DNA of 27,221 nt from Eubacterium sp. (GTDB lineage: Bacteria; Bacillota; Clostridia; Lachnospirales; Lachnospiraceae). Of this stretch, positions 6,044 through 15,667 are shown one piece after another. The notes beneath the pieces were generated by a model. It was not told where the DNA came from. It saw only the letters and a list, made by a program, of their open reading frames with translations, and searched no databases. The stretch is taken from assembly GCA_003486385.1 (NCBI GenBank), contig DNFT01000045.1, positions 9,179 through 36,399 of the forward strand, read 5' to 3'. The position numbers and the translations under genes are program-made. Position 1 is the stretch's first letter, and each line of letters begins with the position of its first letter.

Positions 6044-7957
6044 ATGGAAAATAACTACGGAGCTGACCAGATACAGATTTTGGAGGGGCTTGAGGCTGTA
6101 AGAAAAAGACCCGGAATGTATATCGGCAGTACATCATCGAAGGGACTTCATCATCTGGTATATGAGATAGTTGACAATTCAGTGGATGAGGCATTGGCAG
6201 GCTACTGTACGGAAATTGATGTACAGATTAACGCAGACAATTCAATTACCGTGACGGACAACGGAAGAGGTATTCCTGTAGGAATCAACGCAAAATCCGG
6301 ACTTCCTGCGGTACAGGTTGTGTTTACGATACTTCATGCCGGCGGAAAGTTCGGCGGTGGAGGCTACAAGGTATCAGGAGGTCTGCACGGTGTAGGTGCG
6401 TCCGTTGTCAATGCTCTTTCCGAGTGGCTTGAGGTAAGAGTGTGCCGTGATGGCAGCATATATGAGCAGCGATATGAGAGAGGCAAGGTGATGTACCCTC
6501 TTAAGATTGTCGGAAGCTGCGACCCTGAAAAGACCGGAACGAAGGTTACATTCCTTCCGGACAAGGAAATCTTTGAGGATACTGTATATGATTTTGACGT
6601 ATTGAAGAATCGTCTCAGGGAAATGGCATTTCTCACAAAGGGAATCAAGATTATTCTCAGGGATGACAGAGAGGATAAAAAAGAGAAGGTATTCCACTAT
6701 GAAGGCGGTATAAAGGAATTTGTCCAGTACTTAAACCGCAGCAAGACTCCGCTCTATGAGAATGTTATTTACTGTGAGGGCACTGTAAACAATATTTCTG
6801 TTGAGGTTGCTTTCCAGCACAATGATGACTACAACGAGAGTATTTATTCATTTGTAAATAATATCAATACACCTGAGGGTGGTATGCACCTTACAGGCTT
6901 TAGGAATGCCATAACAAAGACCTTCAATGACTATGCGCGTTCTAACAAGCTTTTAAAGGACAGCGAACAGAATCTTACCGGAGAGGATATAAGAGAGGGT
7001 CTTACCGCTATTGTGAGTGTGAAGATTGAGAATCCTCAGTTCGAAGGACAGACGAAGCAGAAGCTTGGAAACAGTGAGGCGAGAGGAGCGGTTGACAATG
7101 TTGTCACAGAACAGCTTACATATTTCCTTGAGCAGAATCCGACAGTTGCCAAGATGATATGCGAGAAATCACTTCTTGCCCAGAGGGCGAGGGAGGCTGC
7201 AAGAAAGGCGCGTGACCTCACAAGAAGGAAGACTGCTCTTGAATCGATGAGCCTTCCGGGTAAGCTTGCCGACTGTTCAGACAAGGATCCTAAGAATTGT
7301 GAAATATTTATCGTAGAGGGTGATTCTGCCGGAGGTTCGGCTAAATCTGCGCGAAGCCGTGCCACACAGGCTATTCTTCCTCTAAGAGGAAAGATACTCA
7401 ATGTGGAGAAGGCAAGACTTGACCGTATACTTGGAAATGCAGAGATAAAGGCCATGATTACTGCCTTCGGAACAGGTATACATGAGGATTTTGATATAAG
7501 CAGGCTTCGTTATCACAAGATTATCATTATGACCGATGCCGATGTCGACGGTGCGCATATCGCTACACTTATGCTCACCTTCCTGTATCGATTTATGCCT
7601 GAGCTTATCAAGCAGGGCTACGTATATCTTGCACAGCCGCCTCTTTACAAGCTTGAGAAAAACAAGAAGGTATGGTATGCGTACTCCGACGAGCAGCTCA
7701 ATGACATTCTTACCGAGGTAGGACGTGACCAGAACAACAAGATTCAGCGTTACAAGGGACTTGGTGAGATGGATGCAGACCAGCTCTGGGAGACTACAAT
7801 GGACCCTGAGAAGAGAATCTTAAAGAAGGTATTCTACGATGAGGACTACGCTTCTGAGATTGATGTGACCTTCTCAACTCTCATGGGTGACAATGTGGAG
7901 CCGAGAAGAGAGTTCATTGAGGCGAATGCGAAGTTCGTGAAGAATCTTGATATATAA
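6044..7957 (+). CDS. gyrB: DNA gyrase subunit B
   Basis: This 637-residue subunit supplies the ATPase and part of the metal-binding cleavage site of gyrase, which adds negative supercoils. The GHKL ATPase part shows EIVDNSVDEALAGYC and TDNGRGIP, and GGLHGVGASVVNALS near 112-126. The TOPRIM part shows EGDSAGGSAKSARSR near 425-439, PLRGKILNVEKA, and TDADVDGAH near 497-505 with its metal-binding acidic residues. It ends with the tail RREFIEANAKFVKNLDI. Length matches Gram-positive GyrB without the enterobacterial insertion. The ATG follows GAGGAAA, and gyrA follows after a 26-base gap. Confidence 0.98.
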   Translation: MENNYGADQIQILEGLEAVRKRPGMYIGSTSSKGLHHLVYEIVDNSVDEALAGYCTEIDVQINADNSITVTDNGRGIPVGINAKSGLPAVQVVFTILHAGGKFGGGGYKVSGGLHGVGASVVNALSEWLEVRVCRDGSIYEQRYERGKVMYPLKIVGSCDPEKTGTKVTFLPDKEIFEDTVYDFDVLKNRLREMAFLTKGIKIILRDDREDKKEKVFHYEGGIKEFVQYLNRSKTPLYENVIYCEGTVNNISVEVAFQHNDDYNESIYSFVNNINTPEGGMHLTGFRNAITKTFNDYARSNKLLKDSEQNLTGEDIREGLTAIVSVKIENPQFEGQTKQKLGNSEARGAVDNVVTEQLTYFLEQNPTVAKMICEKSLLAQRAREAARKARDLTRRKTALESMSLPGKLADCSDKDPKNCEIFIVEGDSAGGSAKSARSRATQAILPLRGKILNVEKARLDRILGNAEIKAMITAFGTGIHEDFDISRLRYHKIIIMTDADVDGAHIATLMLTFLYRFMPELIKQGYVYLAQPPLYKLEKNKKVWYAYSDEQLNDILTEVGRDQNNKIQRYKGLGEMDADQLWETTMDPEKRILKKVFYDEDYASEIDVTFSTLMGDNVEPRREFIEANAKFVKNLDI

Positions 7958-7983
7958 ATTATAAATATTTGGAGGAGAATTTA

Positions 7984-10482
7984 ATGGATGAACATATCTT
8001 TGATAAGGTTCATGATGTAGACCTTAAAAAGACTATGGAGGACTCATATATAGACTACGCGATGAGTGTTATCGCCGCGAGGGCACTTCCTGATGTAAGG
8101 GATGGTCTTAAGCCGGTACAGCGTAGAATACTTTACTCTATGATAGAGCTCAACAATGGTCCGGACAAGCCACACAGAAAGTGCGCGCGTATTGTCGGTG
8201 ATACCATGGGTAAATATCACCCACATGGCGATTCATCTATCTATGATGCTTTGGTAAAGCTTGCGCAGGATTTTTCGACCAGATATCCGCTTGTTGATGG
8301 ACATGGTAACTTCGGTTCAGTAGATGGTGATGGTGCCGCTGCCATGCGATATACGGAGGCGAGACTCAGTAAGATTTCTATGGAGATGTTGGCTGATATC
8401 GATATGGATACGGTTGATTTTACACCGAACTTCGATGAGACGGAGAAGGAGCCAGCAGTGCTCCCATCAAGATACCCGAATCTAATGGTGAATGGAACCT
8501 CCGGTATCGCTGTAGGTATGGCTACCAATATTCCTCCGCACAATCTCCGCGAGGTTATCGCCGCTGTTGTCAGGATTATCGACAACGAGGTTGAGAATGA
8601 CAGGGAGACAGATATAGAAGAGCTCATGGACATTGTCAAGGGACCTGATTTCCCTACAGGAGCCATGGTTATCGGAAAGAGAGGAATCGAGGAGGCGTAC
8701 CGCACAGGACGAGGCAAGATAAAGGTTCGTGCAGTGACCGACATAGAGGCTATGCCTAACGGCAAGAGCCGTATTATCGTATCTGAAATTCCGTATATGG
8801 TCAACAAGGCCAATCTTATCCAGAAGATAGCGGAGCTTGTCAAGGATAAGAAGATAGATGGAATAACAGACTTAAGGGATGAGTCCGACAGACAGGGTAT
8901 GAGAATATGCATTGAGCTGCGCAAGGATGCCAATGCAAACATAGTTTTAAACCAGCTCTACAAGCATACGCAGATGCAGGATACCTTCGGTGTGATTATG
9001 CTTGCGCTTGTGGACCAGCAGCCTAAGGTATTGAACCTCAAGGAGATGCTAGGTTATTACCTTCTCCACCAGAAGGATGTTGTCACAAGAAGAACACGCT
9101 ATGAGCTTAACAAGGCTGAGGCGCGTGCACACATCTTAGAGGGCTTGATGATAGCTCTTGACAATATCGATGAGGTCATAAGCATAATCAGAAGCTCTGA
9201 GAATGTTGCCGCTGCTAAAGCAAGGCTCATTGAACGCTTCGGTCTTTCGGATGCACAGGCACAGGCTATTGTTGATATGCGTCTTAGAGCACTCACAGGC
9301 TTAGAGAGAGAGAAGATTGAGCAGGAGTTAGCTGCACTCAGGGCGAGAATAGAGGAGTTGAAGGAAATTTTAGCAGACGAGAAGAAGCTTCTTATGGTCA
9401 TCCGTAAGGAGATTATTGCAATCTCCGATAAATACGGTGATGACAGAAGAACATCCATCGGCTACGATGAGTCCGAAATCAACATGGAGGATCTTATTCC
9501 TGATGAGAGCACAGTTATAGCTATGACTAATCTCGGATATATCAAGAGAATGACACTTGATAACTTCAAGAACCAGAACAGAGGCGGACGCGGAATAAAG
9601 GGCATGCAGACCATAGATGAGGACTACATAGAAGACCTGTTTATGACAACAACGCACAAGAATCTCCTGTTCTGTACAAGCCTTGGACGTATCTACCGCA
9701 TGAAGGCTTATGAGATACCGGAGGCGGGTCGTACCGCAAGAGGAACAGCGATTGTGAATCTCCTACAGCTTATGCCGGGTGAGAAGATAAGTGCAATCAT
9801 ACCTGTAAACGGTATAAAAGATGACACATATCTTTTCATGTGCACTAAGAACGGTATTGTAAAGAGAACTCCGGCAAAAGAATACGCCAACATTCGTAAG
9901 ACCGGTATACAGACAATCACACTCAGGGATGATGATGAGCTTATCGAGGTTAAGGAGACAGACGGAAACAAGGATATAATACTTGTGACAAAGCTTGGTA
10001 TGTGTATACGCTTCAATGAGCAGGATGTAAGACCTACCGGAAGAAGTGCCATGGGTGTAATCGGTATGAACCTTATCGCCGATGATGAGGTTGTCGGAAT
10101 GCAGCTTGACACTCAGGGTGAGGAGCTTTTAATAGTTTCCGAAAATGGTCTCGGAAAGAGAACGAAGACTGAAGAATTTACCGTACAGCACAGAGGCGGC
10201 AAGGGAATCAAGTGCTATAAGATTAACGATAAGTCCGGAAATGTAATAGGTGTAAAGGCCGTTAACCAGGGCAGAGAGATTATGATAATCACAACAGAGG
10301 GTGTCATAATACGTATGCAGGTAGCAGGAATATCGGTGCTTGGCAGAAATACATCGGGCGTCAAGCTTATAAATCTTGACGAAGGTGTCAAGGTTGCAAA
10401 GGTAGCTAAGGTTCGCGAGGGAGATGAGACGAAGGAAGAGGACGATGATGCTGCACAGGCTGATGGAACAGTTGAAGAATAA
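7984..10482 (+). CDS. gyrA: DNA gyrase subunit A
   Basis: The 832-residue subunit breaks and rejoins DNA. The catalytic tyrosine is Tyr123 in AAMRYTEARLS. The quinolone-determining region reads HPHGDSSIYD, with Ser84 and Asp88 at the positions of E. coli Ser83 and Asp87, so no classic resistance change is seen there. The C-terminal wrapping domain has the GyrA-box form QNRGGRG and a second degenerate copy QHRGGKG, then an acidic tail rich in E and D. A TTG at 7969 would add five residues, but GGAGGAG (7971-7977) lies at the right distance before ATG 7984, so I start there. The next gene overlaps its 3' end by 20 bases. Confidence 0.98.
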   Translation: MDEHIFDKVHDVDLKKTMEDSYIDYAMSVIAARALPDVRDGLKPVQRRILYSMIELNNGPDKPHRKCARIVGDTMGKYHPHGDSSIYDALVKLAQDFSTRYPLVDGHGNFGSVDGDGAAAMRYTEARLSKISMEMLADIDMDTVDFTPNFDETEKEPAVLPSRYPNLMVNGTSGIAVGMATNIPPHNLREVIAAVVRIIDNEVENDRETDIEELMDIVKGPDFPTGAMVIGKRGIEEAYRTGRGKIKVRAVTDIEAMPNGKSRIIVSEIPYMVNKANLIQKIAELVKDKKIDGITDLRDESDRQGMRICIELRKDANANIVLNQLYKHTQMQDTFGVIMLALVDQQPKVLNLKEMLGYYLLHQKDVVTRRTRYELNKAEARAHILEGLMIALDNIDEVISIIRSSENVAAAKARLIERFGLSDAQAQAIVDMRLRALTGLEREKIEQELAALRARIEELKEILADEKKLLMVIRKEIIAISDKYGDDRRTSIGYDESEINMEDLIPDESTVIAMTNLGYIKRMTLDNFKNQNRGGRGIKGMQTIDEDYIEDLFMTTTHKNLLFCTSLGRIYRMKAYEIPEAGRTARGTAIVNLLQLMPGEKISAIIPVNGIKDDTYLFMCTKNGIVKRTPAKEYANIRKTGIQTITLRDDDELIEVKETDGNKDIILVTKLGMCIRFNEQDVRPTGRSAMGVIGMNLIADDEVVGMQLDTQGEELLIVSENGLGKRTKTEEFTVQHRGGKGIKCYKINDKSGNVIGVKAVNQGREIMIITTEGVIIRMQVAGISVLGRNTSGVKLINLDEGVKVAKVAKVREGDETKEEDDDAAQADGTVEE

Positions 10483-11920
10483 TAAGAAAAGAGTATTTAA
10501 CCATGCAGCACAGATTATCATTCTGCTTGTGGTAATAAAGTATTTCTATGACATGATTAACCCAATAATTAAGGTTGCACAATATAGTCATCCTACCATG
10601 GATGACTATTGGATGACGACATACGTGCATGAACAATGGCTGGAGAATCATTCGGTCTTAGGCTTTATTGCCGCAGCATTCAGGTATGCGATAGGGATTT
10701 ACAAGACATGGGATGGCAATTTCTTAAGTATGTTCATCACAAGCATGTCACCTGCGGTATTCGGAGATTATGCGTATTCCTTCACGTTCTATTTTATGTT
10801 CGTGACATTCTGTACAGGCTCACTTGCCGCAATGTATGCCATACTCTACAGGAGATTCCGTATGCCTTTAATCAACTGTGTGAGCATGACAATGCTGTTT
10901 ATCGCATTTTTTATGAACTTTCTTGTCAATGCGGGCGAAGGTCTGTACTGGTGGCCGGGTGTCGCCAACTATACCCTCTTTTTTGGTATGTTTATGTTTG
11001 CGCACAGTATGTTTGCACTATATTGGGAGAGCCATAGGAAGGTATTTCTTGTTGTTGCAAGCATATTTATGTTTTTGGTAGGACTAGGAAATCCTTTTAC
11101 GTCACTTGTAAGTGCGTGTCTGTGTGCATATGAGGCTGCATTTACAATCTATGAGAAGAGGACTGCAAAGACGCTCAACTGGATTCCGCTTGCATGTGCA
11201 GTTGTGGGACTTATAATTGTGGTGGCTGCTCCGGGAAACAAGAGCAGAATGCCAATTGGACATCTTAGCGTCTTTGAGACAATCAAGGGCTGCTTCGTTG
11301 ATGGAACTAAATTTATAAAGGCGATGAACAAGCCTCCAATGTATTTTTATTATGGGATGACGGCGATTATCTCATTCTGGAGCTTTTATGGGTGTTCGGA
11401 TGGAAGGGAGAGAAAATTTAAGCTTCCGATTCCGGTAAGTGTTCTGCTTCTTTGTCTCTACTACGCCTCATTTTCTCCTACAAAGTACACCCAGTCCGGC
11501 TATTCCGGAAGGGTGCTTGATACCAATTTCTTTGTAATGATGACAATGTTCACCATAATTATCATGTATCTGTGTGCGTGGGTGGCACTGTGGCTGAAGG
11601 GAAGGTTTAATAAGGCAGCGGTCAACTATGCGGTTGGATTTATCGCAGTGTGCACAGTTATATTGAGTGTAAAGACCTTGAAAAAGCCGGATTACCTCAA
11701 TACGTCGGTGGCGTCCATGGCAGCAGGAGCACTGCAGTTCGGAACGGTTCAGGAGTATGACAGGATACTTGATGAGAGATATGAGGAGCTGGTAAACAGC
11801 CCTTATTGGGATGTATATATCACAAGAGCACCTTATGTGCCTATGTTTTACCATGATGATGATTCTTCGCGTCAGGCAATAGCAGATTATTACAGAAAGA
11901 ATGTAATCATAGCTGAATAA
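10463..11920 (+). CDS. Polytopic membrane protein, DUF6056-like (possible GT-C type)
   Basis: A 485-residue protein with roughly ten hydrophobic segments. After a first membrane segment (AQIIILLVVIKYFYDM) comes an outside loop with the acidic pair MDDYW, then GEGLYWWPGVANY and AAPGNKSRM. These features recall the DUF6056 family, described as similar to glucosyltransferases of the GT-C type, where acidic residues in the first loop are catalytic. I infer transfer of a sugar to a surface polymer, but neither donor nor acceptor can be read. The frame is open from 10424 inside gyrA; the chosen ATG 10463 gives a natural N-terminus but has only a weak ribosome site, so translation may be coupled to gyrA, which ends at 10482. 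The C-terminal roughly 60 residues are soluble. Confidence 0.7.
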   Translation: MEQLKNNKKRVFNHAAQIIILLVVIKYFYDMINPIIKVAQYSHPTMDDYWMTTYVHEQWLENHSVLGFIAAAFRYAIGIYKTWDGNFLSMFITSMSPAVFGDYAYSFTFYFMFVTFCTGSLAAMYAILYRRFRMPLINCVSMTMLFIAFFMNFLVNAGEGLYWWPGVANYTLFFGMFMFAHSMFALYWESHRKVFLVVASIFMFLVGLGNPFTSLVSACLCAYEAAFTIYEKRTAKTLNWIPLACAVVGLIIVVAAPGNKSRMPIGHLSVFETIKGCFVDGTKFIKAMNKPPMYFYYGMTAIISFWSFYGCSDGRERKFKLPIPVSVLLLCLYYASFSPTKYTQSGYSGRVLDTNFFVMMTMFTIIIMYLCAWVALWLKGRFNKAAVNYAVGFIAVCTVILSVKTLKKPDYLNTSVASMAAGALQFGTVQEYDRILDERYEELVNSPYWDVYITRAPYVPMFYHDDDSSRQAIADYYRKNVIIAE

Positions 11921-11937
11921 AAGTCAGGAGAATAGCG

Positions 11938-12780
11938 ATGAGAAATATTAGTGCTGAAATTATAACAAATAACATCAAAGAAATGTGCATAGAGGCGAAC
12001 CATTTTCTCTCGCCGGATATGAAGAGGGTATTTGAGAAGGCTGCCGATGAGGAGACTTCCGCACTTGGAAAACAGATTCTGGGTCAGCTTAGGGAGAATC
12101 TTGAGATTGCAGGCGCAGATATGATTCCGATATGCCAGGATACCGGAATGGCTGTTGTATTTATGAAGGTAGGACAGGATGTGCATATTGAGGGCGGCTC
12201 TCTCACCGACGCAATCAATGAGGGCGTAAGACAGGGCTATGTGGAGGGCTATCTGCGCAAATCGGTTGTGAAAGACCCTATTGAGAGGGAGAATACCAGA
12301 GACAACACTCCTGCTGTTGTTCATTATGATATCGTGCCGGGTGATAAGCTTGACATAACGATTGCACCTAAGGGCTTCGGAAGTGAGAACATGAGCCGCG
12401 TGTTCATGTTAAAGCCTGCCGATGGAATAGAGGGCGTTAAGGACGCGGTACTCACAGCGGTCAAGGATGCGGGACCTAACGCATGTCCGCCTATGGTTGT
12501 TGGTGTCGGCATAGGGGGTACCTTTGAGAAGTGTGCGCTTCTTGCAAAGAAGGCTCTTACAAGGGATTTGGATGGGGAAAGACCATCGGGCTATGTGCGT
12601 GAGCTTGAGGATGAGCTGCTTGAGAAAATCAACGCTCTCGGAATCGGTCCGGGAGGACTTGGAGGCTCTAAGACGGCACTTGCTGTGAATGTTGAGACGT
12701 ACCCGACACATATTGCCGGGCTTCCTGTGGCGGTCAATATATGTTGTCATGTTAACAGACATATGCATAGGGTGATATAG
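11938..12780 (+). CDS. Fe-S fumarate hydratase alpha subunit (class I)
   Basis: This 280-residue subunit of an oxygen-sensitive class I hydratase interconverts fumarate and malate. Cysteines expected to bind the 4Fe-4S cluster are Cys66 in PICQDTG, Cys183 in GPNACPPMVVGVGIGG and Cys269 or Cys270 near the end in NICCHVNRH. IAPKGFGSENMS is also a family block. CAGGAGA precedes the ATG. The beta subunit is not next door but at 15111, after a 2.3-kb membrane-protein gene. A two-subunit L-tartrate dehydratase (TtdA/TtdB) is the main alternative; homology alone does not separate them, though fumarase is commoner in Lachnospiraceae. Confidence 0.93.
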   Translation: MRNISAEIITNNIKEMCIEANHFLSPDMKRVFEKAADEETSALGKQILGQLRENLEIAGADMIPICQDTGMAVVFMKVGQDVHIEGGSLTDAINEGVRQGYVEGYLRKSVVKDPIERENTRDNTPAVVHYDIVPGDKLDITIAPKGFGSENMSRVFMLKPADGIEGVKDAVLTAVKDAGPNACPPMVVGVGIGGTFEKCALLAKKALTRDLDGERPSGYVRELEDELLEKINALGIGPGGLGGSKTALAVNVETYPTHIAGLPVAVNICCHVNRHMHRVI

Positions 12781-12804
12781 AAAGAGTTTTATAGAGAGGT
12801 TAAT

Positions 12805-15069
12805 ATGAGGCTGGGGTTTCAGAACAAAAAACAGAAGGTTATACTATTTGTACTTGGCTTGGAAATGCTGATTCTGCTGGTACTGATTGGAACACTTTTT
12901 ATACCTGAAAAAAGCTATGTCCTGAGTGACAGGGAAAATAGCATAACACTTCCGTATGGGCATTACTTTTTAAATTGTGAATATAGTATTTCAAGTGACA
13001 CTGATTATGCTAACTATCTTTATATCTTAAATGATAGTGGAAATTCGGACGGAATTCAGAATACAGTAAATTTTCTGCATCACGAAAAGAATGAGTGGAA
13101 AACGGAGTTCTGGATTACCGAACCGCAGTTAAATATCAATTTGGTTGTCATAGAACAATATAAAGATGGACCTTCCGGGTTTTTAAATTATGCATCCTAT
13201 GAGATAGAGTGTACCAATTATATAACATTTATCAAAATATTGATTATGTTACCGGTAATTGCAGGTACCTTCATAGTTTATCTGATTTTGTCGGGCAGAA
13301 TTATTATGACATGCCGGAAGGCTGCGTATGCAATGATAATATCGGTGGTATTTCTGATAACATGTGTGCCTTTAGTTGGTGATAATCTCATTAAAGGAGA
13401 TGATACCATTATCCATCTGATACGTCTGGAGGGGTTGAAGGCAGGGTACCTTTCGGGGCAGCTGCCGGTAAAGGTAGAACCGGTTATCAATGGCGGATAC
13501 GGATATGCTTTTTCAACGTATTACGGAAGTCTGTTTTATAATATTCCTGCAATATTCAGGCTGATGGGCTTTACAATGCAGAATGCATATAAGCTGTTTG
13601 TTGTTCTTGTAAATCTAGCTACGGTTATTGTGTCATATTATAGCTTCAGGGTTATCTTTAAAAGAGCGGAGCTTGCACTTGTAGCTGCAATAATGTACAG
13701 TATGTCTCTTTTACGATTGGTGGATTTATATCAAAGAGGTGCAGTTGGAGAATTTACTGCATTGATTTTTCTTCCGCTTATCGTAGCCGGGCTTTGGAAA
13801 ATATACGCAGTTCCGGTAGATGATAAAAACTATAGCAGGCTGTGGATTATGCCTGTTATAGGATATTTCGGTGTAATAGAGTCACATGTTTTAAGTACGG
13901 AGATATTTGGATTGTTTACCGTATTGGCATGCCTTATGCTGTTTAAGAAAACATTTAGAAAGCAGACATTTTTTGTTTTATTGAAGGTAGTTTTAATTTC
14001 GATTGTGCTCAATATCGGATATCTGCTTCCATTTATTGAGTCATATATGTTAGAAGATACATATATAAGATCAGGACAGTCTAACAGTGCAAGATTAACA
14101 TTCTGTCTTGCATTTACAGATTTATTTAAATTTTTCACTAAATTTGTTGAATTTGAAGGCTGGAGAAATTACATGGTTCCGGGACTGGGGCCGACTGTGA
14201 TTCCTGCAATTATTTTATTTATATGTACGCTCAGAAAAGGAATTAAAAAGCATAAAAAACTTATAATTGTCTCAGCAGTAATAACAGTTATCACTGCAAT
14301 ATTATCGTTGGATATAATACGATATGAAAGAGTGCTCACATATCTTGGAAGTGAACCATCAGGTGTTGCGGTAATTGACTCAATAGCACGAAGTGTCAGC
14401 AATATGGTGAAAAACATCCAGTTTGCAATGAGATTCCTCACAGTGGGGACATGTACATATATTGTTTTTGTGACAGCACTCCTTGACCAGTATGATGATG
14501 CCGGCAGTGATGCTGCAATACTCAGGGTTTCAGAAATAATCATTGTTATGCTCACAGTAATTCAGTTTATATGGGCATCTAAGCTGACAATGAACGAAAT
14601 GCCGTATATGAACCTGTATACCATGACAGAAAATGATAAAGAGCTGTCCTGTCAGGTAGGTAACTACGAATATCTTCCGAGAAAAGCGGATGGCTATTTT
14701 CCTGAGGATTTTCTAAGGGAGGAAAGTCATTATGACGCCACTGATGCGGTGGTTACCGGTTACGAAAAGGAATATACCAATATTTCATTTCATGCAGTAA
14801 CAGGTGATGAAAAGGGCGAAGTTGAACTGCCATTACTGTATTATAGAGGATATAAAGCCATAAATGCAGATACGGGAGAAAAAATCAGGCTGACCAAGTC
14901 AGTGCATGCTCTATTGCTGATTGAATTGGACAGTAATTTCGATGGAGATATCAGAGTATATTATGCAGGCAAGGTGTACTGGCATATCGCGGAAGTGGTA
15001 TCCGTGATTTCTTTTATACTGATAGTGGTATATGGTATGAGAAGGAGAGACAACGGAGCGGAAGAATAA
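12805..15069 (+). CDS. Large membrane protein, YfhO / PTPS-related family
   Basis: A 754-residue protein: one N-terminal membrane segment, an extracytoplasmic part (about 35-140), about ten further membrane segments, a second soluble part (about 600-730) and a last membrane helix before the RRRDNGAEE tail. The block GDDTIIHLIRLEGLKAGYLSGQLPV, then GGYGYAFSTYYGSLFYNIPAIFRLMG, is the signature of the '6-pyruvoyl-tetrahydropterin synthase-related' membrane family, a misleading name for GT-C-like proteins related to YfhO, which glycosylates lipoteichoic acid in Bacillus. I infer sugar transfer on a surface polymer. It sits between the two fumarase subunit genes with short gaps (24 and 41 bases) and looks more A/T-rich in codon choice than they do, consistent with a later insertion. 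Ribosome site AGAGAGG. Confidence 0.75.
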   Translation: MRLGFQNKKQKVILFVLGLEMLILLVLIGTLFIPEKSYVLSDRENSITLPYGHYFLNCEYSISSDTDYANYLYILNDSGNSDGIQNTVNFLHHEKNEWKTEFWITEPQLNINLVVIEQYKDGPSGFLNYASYEIECTNYITFIKILIMLPVIAGTFIVYLILSGRIIMTCRKAAYAMIISVVFLITCVPLVGDNLIKGDDTIIHLIRLEGLKAGYLSGQLPVKVEPVINGGYGYAFSTYYGSLFYNIPAIFRLMGFTMQNAYKLFVVLVNLATVIVSYYSFRVIFKRAELALVAAIMYSMSLLRLVDLYQRGAVGEFTALIFLPLIVAGLWKIYAVPVDDKNYSRLWIMPVIGYFGVIESHVLSTEIFGLFTVLACLMLFKKTFRKQTFFVLLKVVLISIVLNIGYLLPFIESYMLEDTYIRSGQSNSARLTFCLAFTDLFKFFTKFVEFEGWRNYMVPGLGPTVIPAIILFICTLRKGIKKHKKLIIVSAVITVITAILSLDIIRYERVLTYLGSEPSGVAVIDSIARSVSNMVKNIQFAMRFLTVGTCTYIVFVTALLDQYDDAGSDAAILRVSEIIIVMLTVIQFIWASKLTMNEMPYMNLYTMTENDKELSCQVGNYEYLPRKADGYFPEDFLREESHYDATDAVVTGYEKEYTNISFHAVTGDEKGEVELPLLYYRGYKAINADTGEKIRLTKSVHALLLIELDSNFDGDIRVYYAGKVYWHIAEVVSVISFILIVVYGMRRRDNGAEE

Positions 15070-15110
15070 AAGCTCCACATAATTATATCTTATTTGATTA
15101 GGAGACGGAG

Positions 15111-15641
15111 ATGGACAAGCATATTAGTGTACCTTTTGACAGCAGTGTATCGACAACACTTAAGGCAGGGGATTATGTATATCTTACGGGAACTATATAC
15201 ACTGCAAGAGATGCAGCGCACAAAAGAATGTACGAAGCTCTTGAAAGAGGTGAAAAGCTGCCTTTTGATGTGAAAAATAATACAATTTACTATATGGGAC
15301 CGTCACCTGCGCGGGAGGGCAGGCCTATAGGTTCGGCAGGTCCTACAACTGCAAGCAGAATGGACAAGTATGCACCGTCACTTCTTGACCTTGGACTTAT
15401 CGGAATGATTGGGAAGGGAAAGAGAAGCAAGGCCGTGCATGAGGCGATAGTGAGGGACAAGGCGGTGTATTTTGCAGCCGTGGGCGGTGCAGGAGCACTT
15501 CTGTCAAAATGTATCACCTCATCTGAGGTAATAGCCTATGATGACCTTGGCACTGAGGCTGTAAGGAAGCTTACCGTAAAGGATTTTCCGGTTATTGTTG
15601 TTATTGACTCAGATGGTAGGGATTTGTATGAGGAAATATAG
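15111..15641 (+). CDS. Fe-S fumarate hydratase beta subunit (class I)
   Basis: This 176-residue subunit provides the swivelling C-terminal domain of the two-subunit class I hydratase. Family blocks are LTGTIYTARDAAHKR near 25-39, MGPSPAREGRPIGSAGPTTASRMD near 62-85 and IGKGKRSKAVHEA near 100-112. The last two are parts of the active site in this family. AGGAGA precedes the ATG. It is separated from its alpha partner (11938-12780) by the YfhO-like gene; all three share the strand with short gaps, so balanced subunit synthesis would need read-through of that 2.3-kb gene. A tartrate dehydratase beta subunit is the alternative. Confidence 0.92.
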   Translation: MDKHISVPFDSSVSTTLKAGDYVYLTGTIYTARDAAHKRMYEALERGEKLPFDVKNNTIYYMGPSPAREGRPIGSAGPTTASRMDKYAPSLLDLGLIGMIGKGKRSKAVHEAIVRDKAVYFAAVGGAGALLSKCITSSEVIAYDDLGTEAVRKLTVKDFPVIVVIDSDGRDLYEEI

Positions 15642-15667
15642 TTCAAAATGTGAGCGGGAGATAGAAC

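Noticed and set aside
7969..7983. TTG start for GyrA
   Set aside because: The TTG overlaps the GGAGGAG ribosome site used by ATG 7984.
8218..8254. Quinolone-resistance substitutions in GyrA
   Set aside because: Ser84 and Asp88 are the usual sensitive-type residues.
8241..8942. Long minus-strand frame inside gyrA
   Set aside because: Antisense shadow of a conserved gene, with Ser-rich translation and no known family.
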